64,000 bases of DNA from Oscillospiraceae bacterium (GTDB taxonomy: Bacteria > Bacillota > Clostridia > Oscillospirales > Acutalibacteraceae): contig JAIRPV010000027.1 in the NCBI GenBank assembly GCA_031256825.1, positions 21,320 to 85,319 of the forward strand. The letters run 5' to 3'. The position numbers and the translations under genes were made by a program. Positions 48,816-57,504 of this stretch are shown here, in pieces (within the stretch, counting starts at the first letter, position 1; the number at the start of each line of letters is the position of its first letter). A model generated the notes under the pieces. It had not been told where the DNA came from. It did not search any database and saw only the letters and a program-made list of their open reading frames with translations.

Positions 48816-49816
48816 CAGGCAGTCCCCCGTTCCGTTAGATACGCCGCCATGAGCCGCGCTGTGGATTCGATATCCCGCAGGTCAACGATTTCGCCGGCGG
48901 TATGCATATTGCGCAAGGGGATGCTGAGCAGGGCGCAGGGCAGGGCGGGCCCGCTTTGCTGTATTCGGTCGGCATTGGTGCCTGTGCGCCCGGACATTAC
49001 TTCTATTGTATACGGAATGTTGTTGCGCCGCGCCAGCGCTTCCAGCGCTTCGCTCATCGTCTCATCCAGCGTGGGCGACACGCCGATCATCACCCCGCCG
49101 CCCAATGTGCCCTGGGCTTCTTCCCGGGCGGCGCCCGGCGCCCAGGCAAAGCTGACGTCTACCACAAGCGCCTCGTCCGCTTCCGCCCTAAAAGCCGCGG
49201 CCCGCGCGCCCGCGCCGCCGACTTCTTCCTGCACGCTCAGCTGCACGGCGAGGGGGCAGGCGGGTTTGTCTCCCAGCAGTTCCAGGCAGCGCAGAATGGC
49301 CGCAACACCCGTGCGGTCGTCCAGCGAAGGCGCGGTAAAGCGTTCGCCAAGCAGCCGCCGCGGGGGGGCGCAAAGGCTCACGCGGCTGCCCAGCGGGATT
49401 TCCGCGGCCGCGTCGGAAAGGCCCGTGTCAATCAAAATGTCGTTCCATTCGGGGGATTTTTCCCCGTCATGCTTCAAATGCGGCGGCGCGGCGGGGATGA
49501 TCCCACGAAAATCGCGCCTGCCGTGGATGATCACGCTTTGCGCCGCCACGCAGCGCGCATCCATGCCGCCGCAGGGCGCGACCCGCAGGAACCCGCCCGG
49601 CTCGTGGCCAACCACGGCCATGCCGATTTGATCCAGGTGTGCATCCAGCAGAATGCGAGGCCCGCGCCCGGGCCTTGTGCCAACGACGCTGCCCAGCGCG
49701 TCGCGCCGCACATCGCCGCAGTGCTGCCTGAGCAGCCGCGCGGCCGTTTCCGCCGCGTCTTCTTCCCGGCCCGAAACGCCGGCGGCCGCCGTCAGTGTTC
49801 GCAATAAATCCTCCAT
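48815..49816 (-). CDS. M42-family metallo-aminopeptidase (second of a tandem pair)
   Basis: 333 residues, paralogous to the adjacent gene: LLDAHLDQIGMAVVG, APSLDDRTGVAAILRCLELL, LSVQEEVGGAGARAAAF, VDVSFAWAPG and SGRTGTNADRIQ, ending IPLRNMHTAGEIVDL. The two paralogues may form mixed or specialised TET complexes. The start is uncertain: ATG at 49816 lacks a clear ribosome site; TTG at 49831 is the alternative. It is the first gene of the minus-strand run; no consensus promoter was found upstream. Confidence 0.88.
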   Translation of the reverse strand: MEDLLRTLTAAAGVSGREEDAAETAARLLRQHCGDVRRDALGSVVGTRPGRGPRILLDAHLDQIGMAVVGHEPGGFLRVAPCGGMDARCVAAQSVIIHGRRDFRGIIPAAPPHLKHDGEKSPEWNDILIDTGLSDAAAEIPLGSRVSLCAPPRRLLGERFTAPSLDDRTGVAAILRCLELLGDKPACPLAVQLSVQEEVGGAGARAAAFRAEADEALVVDVSFAWAPGAAREEAQGTLGGGVMIGVSPTLDETMSEALEALARRNNIPYTIEVMSGRTGTNADRIQQSGPALPCALLSIPLRNMHTAGEIVDLRDIESTARLMAAYLTERGTA

Positions 49817-49937
49817 AAAATACCAATCCAAGCTTTCTGTTTTAAGATATGTTCCGTTCGGTGTTTCGCATGTGCGTGAAAATTCGTCGCTGAAAATGGC
49901 TTCGCGTGATCCTCTGCGCTGTTGACTTTTGCGTTGC

Positions 49938-50063
49938 TATGTCACGTTTTTGGGGAAAGTTATGAAATTCCGAAATTCCGGAATACTGGATTTTGGCTCT
50001 GTAAAGGGGTCAAAAAACGGTTCGCCATTCCGAAATTTCGAACTATCGTAAAAACGCGCTGCG
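49938..50063. repeat. Diverged third-locus copy of the 184-bp palindromic repeat
   Basis: Shares with 2231-2650 the blocks ATTCCGAAATTCCGGAAT (49967-49984), GAATACTGGATTTTGG, CAAAAAACGGTTCGCC and ATTCCGAAATTTCGAAC (50027-50043), in the same order and spacing. The first palindrome has one base change. It lies between divergent genes, about 47 kb from the tandem copies. The rest of 49817-50188 shows nothing else I can support. Confidence 0.88.
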
Positions 50064-50188
50064 GCGGCGCTGTTCTGGTATTGTGAATTTGTGACAATTC
50101 ATCACTTGAAATTGCCGCGCAAACGCATATGCATTTATTATATCACATGGAAAAGAAAAATCCAACCTTTTTTGGAAAACAATTTGCA

Positions 50189-50217
50189 TTGCCTTTCTCC
50201 GCCGGTTCTGCTATGAT
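50189..50217 (+). promoter_or_regulatory. Promoter of the small membrane protein gene
   Basis: TTGCCT (50189-50194), 17-bp spacer, TATGAT (50212-50217). Confidence 0.6.
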
Positions 50218-50237
50218 GTGTGTCGGGGGTGATGGCT

Positions 50238-50468
50238 ATGAAAGCAATCTTGGCAAAGCTCGATCTGAAGCCCGAAACCGGGCGGCTGCTGCGGCATTGC
50301 GCCGCGCTGATTGTGCTGCTTTATACGGCGGCGGTGCTGTTTTTTGCCTTTGCGGGCCGGGGATTGGATTACCAGCAGGGGCTGATCGTTTCGCGCAGCC
50401 TGATGCGGGGGCTGAAGGCGGGGTTTGGCCTGCTGTGCATCGGGGTTATGCTGATGGAGTGCAAGTAG
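50238..50468 (+). CDS. Small membrane protein, 76 aa (unknown)
   Basis: Product MKAILAKLDLKPETGRLLRH followed by two hydrophobic helices (CAALIVLLYTAAVLFFAFAG and a shorter LKAGFGLLCIGVMLM). ATG at 50238 is eight bases after GGGGG; ATG at 50232 is an alternative. No family recognised. Its own promoter and the terminator at 50531 make it a single-gene unit between the repeat and sipW. Confidence 0.65.
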   Translation: MKAILAKLDLKPETGRLLRHCAALIVLLYTAAVLFFAFAGRGLDYQQGLIVSRSLMRGLKAGFGLLCIGVMLMECK

Positions 50469-50530
50469 GCAGTTTTTGTAACCTTTGTCTGCAAATCTTC
50501 CCATTCCGCTCCAACCGAACGCAAAAATCC

Positions 50531-50558
50531 AAAGCGCGGGCGACGCCTGCGCTTTTTT
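50531..50558 (+). terminator. Intrinsic terminator ahead of sipW
   Basis: AAAGCGC, GGGC, GAC, GCC, TGCGCTTT and T run (seven T). Confidence 0.8.
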
Positions 50559-50560
50559 TC

Positions 50561-50589
50561 TTGACATTCTTTCCTGATTATGGTATGAT
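50561..50589 (+). promoter_or_regulatory. sipW promoter
   Basis: TTGACA (50561-50566), 17-bp spacer, TATGAT (50584-50589). Confidence 0.8.
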
Positions 50590-50641
50590 AAAGCGTAAAA
50601 GTGTGCAAATATTTTATCCTGATCGATCAAAGGAGCAATCC

Positions 50642-51409
50642 ATGCGCCGCAAGCCGCAACTTTGGGAAACGGAGCTAGATGAGCTGGCAGGCGACCTGTC
50701 GGCGCTCATTGACACTGCCGAAGCGGGCGACGCGCGGGAACTGGCCGCCTATTTGGACGCTGTGGAGCCTATGCTGCGGACGGTGACTGGCCCGGGCTGG
50801 CTGACGCGGGCGCTGCGCGTGTTTTCGTTTGCGCTGAACATCATGGTATTTATTGTTTGCGCGGGCATTATGACGGGGGCCATTATTTTTTCGAGCAGCA
50901 AAAACCCGGGGAAATCTTTTTTTGGGCTTCATTTTTACAACGTTCTGTCGGAGTCCATGACGCCGACCCAGCAGCTCGACGGCAGCCGCCCCAAAGGCGG
51001 TTTTTATAAGGGCGACGCGATTGTGGTGAAAACGCAGACGGCGGAAAAAATCAAAGTGGGGCAAATCATCACATTTTGGCGCAACCCAGCCCAAAAAGGC
51101 TTGGAGGATCCCTGGACGCACCGCGTTGTGGAAATTATTCCGCCCGACGGCAGCGACACCAGCGCCGTGGCGTTTGTCACGAAGGGCGACTACAACAACT
51201 CTGTTGATTACCCGCCTGTGCAGGGCAACGATGTGATTGGCGTTAAGCTTTTTTCGCTGCCGATGCTGGGGCGCGTGCTGGGGTTTGCCCAGCGGCACCT
51301 TGCGCTGACCATTCTGTTTTGTGTGCTGATTTCCGCCGGGATTTTTGTGCTGTTCCTTTGGGTGCTGAAGCTTTCTTCCCGGCGGCGCAGGCGGCACAGG
51401 AAGATATGA
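50642..51409 (+). CDS. sipW: SipW-like (ER-type) signal peptidase I
   Basis: 255 residues. A cytoplasmic N-terminal region of about 60 residues (helical, acidic) precedes a membrane segment (VFSFALNIMVFIVCAGIMTG), the catalytic serine in LSESMTP (S105), and the histidine in WTHRVVEI (H160) that replaces the lysine of ordinary bacterial signal peptidases, as in ER/SipW types; FVTKGDYN carries the later aspartate. A second membrane segment and a basic tail (RRRRRHRK-like) close the protein. SipW enzymes process TasA-type proteins, and two such candidates lie at 19516-21145. Strong promoter and AAAGGAG ribosome site. Confidence 0.88.
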   Translation: MRRKPQLWETELDELAGDLSALIDTAEAGDARELAAYLDAVEPMLRTVTGPGWLTRALRVFSFALNIMVFIVCAGIMTGAIIFSSSKNPGKSFFGLHFYNVLSESMTPTQQLDGSRPKGGFYKGDAIVVKTQTAEKIKVGQIITFWRNPAQKGLEDPWTHRVVEIIPPDGSDTSAVAFVTKGDYNNSVDYPPVQGNDVIGVKLFSLPMLGRVLGFAQRHLALTILFCVLISAGIFVLFLWVLKLSSRRRRRHRKI

Positions 51410-51465
51410 CCGCGCGAGCGGGTTGTTGGTTTTGCTGACAGGAGATAGGAAGAAGGAGGCGGCTC

Positions 51466-52329
51466 ATGCGGTTTTTAGTTGTCACAGGCCTTTCCGGCGC
51501 GGGCAAATCCAAAGTGGTTGACGCGCTGGAGGACACCGGCTGGTTTTGTGTGGACAACCTGCCCCCGCGCCTTGCGGCGACCTTTGTCAACCTGCTGCAA
51601 AGCGCCGCCGAACCTTACCCAAAGGCTTGCGTGGTGATGGATGCGCGGGCGGGCGGGGCTTTTCTTGACGTTTTTTGGGCGCTGGATGCTCTTTTGGCTG
51701 CGGGGACGACGTTTGAGCTGCTCTTTCTTGACGCGGCGGACGACGTGCTCGCGCGCCGCTTCCAGGAAACCCGGCGGCAGCATCCGCTTTGCGCGCAGCA
51801 TCCCGATATGCCGCTGGCCGACGCGATTTCGGCCGAGCGCCGCCTGCTGGAGCCTTTGCGCCGCCGCGCGGACCTGGTTATGGATACTTCCGCGACCAGC
51901 CCAACGGACTGCAAAAACAGCATTGTGGAACGATTTTCGGAGCATCCGCAGCAGGCGCTGCAAGTGCATGTTACCTCGTTCGGCTTTAAGGCGGGCACCC
52001 CGCGCGACTGCGACCTGCTCTTTGACGTGCGCTGCCTGCCCAACCCTTTTTATGTGCCGGAGCTAAAGGAGCACACCGGGCTGGAGCCGTGCATCCGCGA
52101 CTATGTGCTCTCGTTTGAGGAATCGAGGCGGCTACTGGAGCAGATTGCCGGATTGCTGGAATTTACGCTGCCGTTGTATCAAAAAGAGGGCAAGAGCACG
52201 CTCACGATTGCGTTTGGCTGCACCGGCGGGCGGCACCGCTCCGTGCTGTTTGCGGAAGAGATTGGCGCGAGGCTGCGGGCCGCGGGGTATGCCGTGCACG
52301 CCCGGCACCGGGAACTTGCGGAGAGATAG
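51466..52329 (+). CDS. rapZ: RapZ/YvcJ nucleotide-binding RNase adapter protein
   Basis: 287 residues: P-loop VTGLSGAGKSKVVDALEDTGWFCVDNLP, DARAGGAFLD, FLDAADDVLARRFQETRRQHPL, MDTSATSPTDCK, and the C-terminal domain VTSFGFKAGTPRDCDLLFDVRCLPNPF with FGCTGGRHRSV. In Firmicutes it binds GTP and influences competence or sRNA processing; in E. coli it targets GlmZ. It usually sits with yvcK and whiA; neither is visible here. ATG at 51466 after AAGGAGG. Confidence 0.92.
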   Translation: MRFLVVTGLSGAGKSKVVDALEDTGWFCVDNLPPRLAATFVNLLQSAAEPYPKACVVMDARAGGAFLDVFWALDALLAAGTTFELLFLDAADDVLARRFQETRRQHPLCAQHPDMPLADAISAERRLLEPLRRRADLVMDTSATSPTDCKNSIVERFSEHPQQALQVHVTSFGFKAGTPRDCDLLFDVRCLPNPFYVPELKEHTGLEPCIRDYVLSFEESRRLLEQIAGLLEFTLPLYQKEGKSTLTIAFGCTGGRHRSVLFAEEIGARLRAAGYAVHARHRELAER

Positions 52330-52365
52330 CGGCGGCGCTTGATTGCATTTTTTAGCTGGCCCCCC

Positions 52366-52394
52366 TTGCATTTTTGGCTCAGACATGGTATAAT
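52366..52394 (+). promoter_or_regulatory. gdhA promoter
   Basis: TTGCAT (52366-52371), 17-bp spacer, TATAAT (52389-52394). Confidence 0.82.
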
Positions 52395-52447
52395 ACCGGA
52401 CAGGCTGAAGTGACAGCCAAAATCCAGGTAATAAAGGAGCTATGTAA

Positions 52448-53779
<1,332 letters not shown>

Positions 53780-53801
53780 ACGACAGGAAGATATGAAATG
53801 C

Positions 53802-53839
53802 AGACATTCGATGGCGCCGCGCTGCGCCGTCGAATGTCT
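53802..53839 (+). other. 16-bp perfect-stem hairpin downstream of gdhA
   Basis: AGACATTCGATGGCGC, six-base loop, GCGCCGTCGAATGTCT with one T-G pair. No T run follows; AATGTCTA recurs 13 bp later. It may stabilise the gdhA mRNA 3' end or act as a terminator needing other factors. Confidence 0.6.
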
Positions 53840-53917
53840 AACGTGGGTTATCCAATGTCTAAACCGCCGCGCCCCTGCATAAGATAGTACGCAACGAAGG
53901 GCAGGAGTGTGACAAAC

Positions 53918-54400
53918 ATGGTGATCAAAATCACAAAGGCGACCCGGTTTTTTTGCATCTGCGCGCTGCTGCTGGTCACGGCGCTCATCAGCATTGGCAC
54001 GAAGAGCGTTACGGTGAGCGCGCCCTACACGCCGCGCGGCGCGGCGCTGCCTTTATTGATCTACCGCGCAACGGGCGCGCCGACGGCGCTGCGCCCGCGC
54101 GATGTGCAGACGGATTTGGCGTGGCTGGCCAAACAGGGCTACACCGCGCTGAGCGAGCAGGAATTGGTGGCCGCGCTGCGGCGGCAGATTCCGCTGCCCG
54201 AACAGCCGATTTTGCTGATGTTCGACGACGCGGCAAAGGAATTCCGCCAAAGCATACTCCCTTTGCTTGAGCGGGAGCGCATCCCCTGGTTCAGCGCGTC
54301 GAAGTCGGCCGATCTGAGCAACGAGCTGCGCGCGGCGGGCTTCCCCGTGAAACGCATGGAGCGCACGGCGGGGCTTGGGCTGGAAGATTTGCTGGATTAG
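53918..54400 (+). CDS. Degenerate polysaccharide-deacetylase-like exported/membrane protein (truncated NodB fold)
   Basis: 160 residues with an N-terminal membrane/signal segment (FFCICALLLVTALISIG) and a region resembling the first third of NodB-type deacetylases: ALPLLIYRATG (normally LPVLMYH), DLAWLAKQGYTALSEQELVAAL, LPEQPILLMFDDAAKEFRQSILPLLERERIPWF (normally TFDDGY). The metal/catalytic signature is degraded (H to R, DDG to DDA) and the HxxxH part is missing because the protein stops early. It is probably not an active deacetylase; it could be a binding or regulatory remnant, or a decaying gene. ATG at 53918. Confidence 0.7.
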   Translation: MVIKITKATRFFCICALLLVTALISIGTKSVTVSAPYTPRGAALPLLIYRATGAPTALRPRDVQTDLAWLAKQGYTALSEQELVAALRRQIPLPEQPILLMFDDAAKEFRQSILPLLERERIPWFSASKSADLSNELRAAGFPVKRMERTAGLGLEDLLD

Positions 54401-54450
54401 CGCGGTCGGAATGGCGCGGCGTTGTTTGCGCTGCGCGCGGAGGTTTTTTT

Positions 54451-55257
54451 ATGCTGGTATCTCCCGAAGAAATTTTGCTGCCCGCGTTCCGCGCGGGGCG
54501 GCTTGTTGGCGCATTCAATACCGGGAACATGGAAATGACGATGGGCATTCTGCGCGCGGCGGAAGAGCTGGACAGACCCGTTTTGCTGCAAATTGCCGAA
54601 AAACGCCTCAAGCATTCGCCCCTGGCGCTGATGGGGCCGCTGATGGCGGAGGCCGCGCGGCGGGCGAAGACGCCTGTGGCTGTGCAGCTTGACCACGGCG
54701 AACGCGCGGATGTGATGGAACAGGCGCTTGGGTATGGCTTCACGGGGATTATGTTCGACGGCTCGGCGCTGCCGCTGGAAGAGAACATTGCCCGGACAAG
54801 GGGAATTGCCGCGCCCTGGATTGAGGGCGAAATCGGCGTTTTGGCGGGCAGCGAGGGCGGACCCGAAGCCGAAGCGCTTTTTTCTGACCCGGCGCAGGCC
54901 GAGCGCTTCGCGCGCGAATCCGGCTGCAGCTGCCTGGCGGTTTCGATTGGCAACGCCCACGGGTTTTATCGGGGCAAGCCAAAGCTGAACTTTGGCATTT
55001 TGGCCGAAATACATCGCAGATTGCCGGATACGCCGTTGGTGCTCCATGGCGGAACAGGGATTCCGAAGGAAGATTTGGCCCGCGCGGCGCGGCTGGGGAT
55101 TTGCAAGGTGAACATTGCCACGGCGGGGTTTGCCGCGCTGTATCAGGCGGCGAGAACCGGCGAAGCCGGGGATTATTTTGCCCTCAGCGCGGCCATGGCC
55201 GCCGGGGTGTATGAGAACACGAAAAAACTGCTGCGGTGGTTTGAAGAAATATTTTGA
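54451..55257 (+). CDS. Class II fructose-bisphosphate/ketose aldolase family protein
   Basis: 268 residues, zinc-dependent aldolase: AFNTGNMEMTMGILRAAEELDRPVLLQ, metal-binding VQLDHGERADVM, FDGSALPLEENI, IEGEIGVLAGSEGG, SIGNAHGFYRGKPKLNF and LHGGTGIPKEDLARAARLGICKVNIAT. Next to an IolC-type kinase, the likely substrate is 2-deoxy-5-keto-gluconate 6-phosphate (IolJ role), but tagatose- or fructose-bisphosphate activity cannot be excluded. GGAGG precedes ATG 54451. It is somewhat short for the family (about 285). Confidence 0.85.
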   Translation: MLVSPEEILLPAFRAGRLVGAFNTGNMEMTMGILRAAEELDRPVLLQIAEKRLKHSPLALMGPLMAEAARRAKTPVAVQLDHGERADVMEQALGYGFTGIMFDGSALPLEENIARTRGIAAPWIEGEIGVLAGSEGGPEAEALFSDPAQAERFARESGCSCLAVSIGNAHGFYRGKPKLNFGILAEIHRRLPDTPLVLHGGTGIPKEDLARAARLGICKVNIATAGFAALYQAARTGEAGDYFALSAAMAAGVYENTKKLLRWFEEIF

Positions 55258-55280
55258 AGAAATATAAGGAGGAAAGACAC

Positions 55281-55352
55281 ATGGCGTTTCCCTGCGCGCT
55301 CTGGTTTGGCAGCTGCGCAAGCGGCGCGGCGCGGGATGCGCATTGCGACTAA
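55281..55352 (+). CDS. Candidate 23-aa microprotein with very strong ribosome site
   Basis: ATG at 55281 lies eight bases after AAGGAGGA and encodes a 23-residue, cysteine-containing peptide (MAFPCALWFGSCASGAARDA then HCD) ending TAA at 55350. It lies between the aldolase and iolC genes. It may be a real microprotein, a translational coupling device, or a remnant of a longer gene. Confidence 0.4.
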   Translation: MAFPCALWFGSCASGAARDAHCD

Positions 55353-55388
55353 AATTACCACATATAAGCAAGATAAAGGAGGCACCCT

Positions 55389-56399
55389 ATGATGATCCCC
55401 TTCGACCCGTCCCGCCCCTTCGACCTGGTTTTGCTGGGCCGCGCGGCCATTGACTTCAACCCCGTGGACTATTTCCAGACGCTGGCGGAAAGCACCACAT
55501 TCAAGAAATACCTTGGCGGCAGCCCGGCGAACATCGCCGTTGGCCTGGCGCGGCTGGGCAAAAAATGCGGCTTTTTCTGCCGCGTCAGCGACGACCGCTT
55601 TGGCGACTATGTGACCGCGGAGTTTGCGCGCGAGGGCGTTGACACAAGCCGCGTGCGCCGCTGCACGAACGGCGAAAAGCTGGGGCTGACGTTTACGGAA
55701 ATCCTTACGCCGGACGAAAGCTCTATTTTGATGTATCGCAACGACATTGCGGATTTGGCGCTGGAGCCGGGCGACATTGACGAGACTTATATTGCCGGCG
55801 CGAAGGCGCTGCTGATTTCCGGCACGTCGCTGGCGCAAAGCCCCAGCCGCGAAGCCGCGCTGAAGGCCGCGGCGCTGGCGCGCAAGACGAACACGCCCAT
55901 TATCTTCGACATTGACTACCGGCCGTACAACTGGGTCAGCCGCGACGAAACCGCAATCTATTATTCCCGCGTGGCGGAAGCCGCCGACGTTATTTTGGGC
56001 AGCCGCGAGGAGTTTGACCTGACCGAATCGCTGCTGGGCCTTGACGGAACGGATCAGACAAGCGCCGCGCACTGGCAAGCCAAAAACGCCAAAATTGTGG
56101 TCATCAAGCACGGCAAACAGGGTTCCACAGCCTACACCGGCGGGGAAAGCTTCAGCATCAAACCGTTCCCGGTCAAAGCCCTGAAGAGCTTTGGCGGCGG
56201 CGACGGCTATGCTTCGTCTTTTCTCTACGGCCTGCTGGAGGGCTGGGAGATCATGGACTGCCTGGAACTTGGCTCGGCATCGGCTTCGCTGCTGGTGGGC
56301 GCGCACGGCTGCTCGTGCTTTATGCCGACGCTGGAAGAAGTGCGGGCCTACATTGCGAAATGCAAGGCGGAATATGGGGAAATGGTGGCCCGGAGCTAG
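55389..56399 (+). CDS. iolC: 5-dehydro-2-deoxygluconokinase (IolC), PfkB family
   Basis: 336 residues. PfkB fold with IolC-specific sequence: DLVLLGRAAIDFNP, TTFKKYLGGSPANIAVGLARLGKKCGFF, GLTFTEILTPDESSILMYRNDIADLALEPGDI, AKALLISGTSLAQSPSREAALKAA, FDIDYRPYNW and KHGKQGSTAY. The catalytic aspartate loop reads FGGGDGYASSF where most members have GAGD; the aspartate itself is kept. Phosphorylates 5-dehydro-2-deoxy-D-gluconate in myo-inositol breakdown. Only the aldolase partner is nearby; iolB, D, E, G are not in the window. AAAGGAGG ribosome site. Confidence 0.9.
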   Translation: MMIPFDPSRPFDLVLLGRAAIDFNPVDYFQTLAESTTFKKYLGGSPANIAVGLARLGKKCGFFCRVSDDRFGDYVTAEFAREGVDTSRVRRCTNGEKLGLTFTEILTPDESSILMYRNDIADLALEPGDIDETYIAGAKALLISGTSLAQSPSREAALKAAALARKTNTPIIFDIDYRPYNWVSRDETAIYYSRVAEAADVILGSREEFDLTESLLGLDGTDQTSAAHWQAKNAKIVVIKHGKQGSTAYTGGESFSIKPFPVKALKSFGGGDGYASSFLYGLLEGWEIMDCLELGSASASLLVGAHGCSCFMPTLEEVRAYIAKCKAEYGEMVARS

Positions 56400-56438
56400 C
56401 CGCGCTGTTCTAAGAGAGAAGAAAACGGAGGGCGCCGC

Positions 56439-56915
56439 ATGCTCCGCGTGACGATCATTTGCCTGGGCAAACTGAAAGAACCTTGCTGGCGGCAGGCCGC
56501 GGAGGAATACGCCAAACGGCTGGGGGCATACTGCAAGCTGGAGGTAGCGGCGCTGCCGCCCGCACCGCTGCCGGAGAACCCTTCCCCCGCGCAGGTGCGG
56601 CAGGCGCTGGCGCTGGAAGCGAAGGCCGTTTTTGCGCGCGCGGCGAAAGGGGCTTGCGCGGCGCTTTGCGTGGAGGGCCAACACCTTAGCTCGGAGCAGT
56701 TCGGCGCGTGGCTGGATCAGCAGGCCGGGCGGCAGGGCGCTGTGAATTTTTTTGTTGGCAGCTCGTATGGGCTGGACGAATCGCTGAAAGCGCGCGCCGA
56801 TTTGCGGTTGTCGCTTTCGGCGATGACATTTCCGCACCAGCTGGCGCGGGTCATGCTGCTGGAACAGATCTACCGGGCATTCAATTTGATGGGCGGAGGG
56901 AAATATCACAAATGA
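56439..56915 (+). CDS. rlmH: 23S rRNA pseudouridine-1915 N3-methyltransferase
   Basis: 158 residues, SPOUT methyltransferase. LGKLKEPCWRQAAEEYAKRL at the N-terminus, CVEGQHLSSEQFGAWL, the AdoMet knot FFVGSSYGLDESLKARADLRLSLSAMTFPHQLARVMLLEQIYRAF and terminal GGGKYHK. Acts on helix 69 of the ribosome. GGAGGG precedes the ATG; its stop overlaps the next start (ATGA). Confidence 0.95.
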   Translation: MLRVTIICLGKLKEPCWRQAAEEYAKRLGAYCKLEVAALPPAPLPENPSPAQVRQALALEAKAVFARAAKGACAALCVEGQHLSSEQFGAWLDQQAGRQGAVNFFVGSSYGLDESLKARADLRLSLSAMTFPHQLARVMLLEQIYRAFNLMGGGKYHK

Positions 56916-57409
56916 AACCGAAACAGATCCTCTTCACCGTGCTGCACTGGACCTGGGGCCTGAGCCAGAACCTGGTTGGCGGGCTGGGCTACCTGCTGCT
57001 GCGCGGCGGGCACAGGCACGAGCGCTGGAACGGCGCGTTTGTTACCTATATCGAAGCGCCGGGCTTTGGCGGCGTTTCGCTGGGCAAGTTTATTTTCATG
57101 AACCCTTCGCGGGGCGACGGCTGGGCGCACGACACCCGCGTGCACGAGTTTGGGCATTGCGTTCAATCCATTGTGCTCGGGCCGCTTTATTGGGTTGTTG
57201 TGGCGCTGCCTTCGATTCTCTGGTGCAATTTGCCGCCGCTGGTGAAATGGCGCGAGAAAAACAAGATCAGCTATTACCAGCTTTACTGCGAGGGTTGGGC
57301 GAACGTTTGGGGCGCGGCCTGGACGGGCGAGCGGTTTGTGACAGAGGAAATGCTGGCCCGCGGGCGGTTTGGGAAGGCCTGGGATCAAAACAACCGCAGG
57401 TGTGATTAG
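56912..57409 (+). CDS. HEFGH-motif (zincin-like) membrane-associated protein, 165 aa
   Basis: Starts in the rlmH stop. N-terminal part HWTWGLSQNLVGGLGYLLLRG looks membrane-associated; then RVHEFGHCVQSIVLGPLYWVVVALPSILW contains an HExxH zinc-metallopeptidase motif followed by a hydrophobic helix, and a third possible ligand lies in YYQLYCEGWANVWGA. I know of no characterised homologue. It may be a small membrane metalloprotease or an inactive relative. Its coupling to rlmH looks incidental rather than functional. Confidence 0.7.
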   Translation: MKPKQILFTVLHWTWGLSQNLVGGLGYLLLRGGHRHERWNGAFVTYIEAPGFGGVSLGKFIFMNPSRGDGWAHDTRVHEFGHCVQSIVLGPLYWVVVALPSILWCNLPPLVKWREKNKISYYQLYCEGWANVWGAAWTGERFVTEEMLARGRFGKAWDQNNRRCD

Positions 57410-57441
57410 CGGCGGCCGCCGAATCGTAACAAAAATGTTCC

Positions 57442-57470
57442 TTGCTTCCCCCGGGAGAACGTGTTATACT
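57442..57470 (+). promoter_or_regulatory. Promoter of the DUF3160 lipoprotein operon
   Basis: TTGCTT (57442-57447), 17-bp spacer, TATACT (57465-57470). Confidence 0.7.
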
Positions 57471-57504
57471 GTCCATAGCGAAAAAAGATTATGGAGGTGT
57501 TGAC

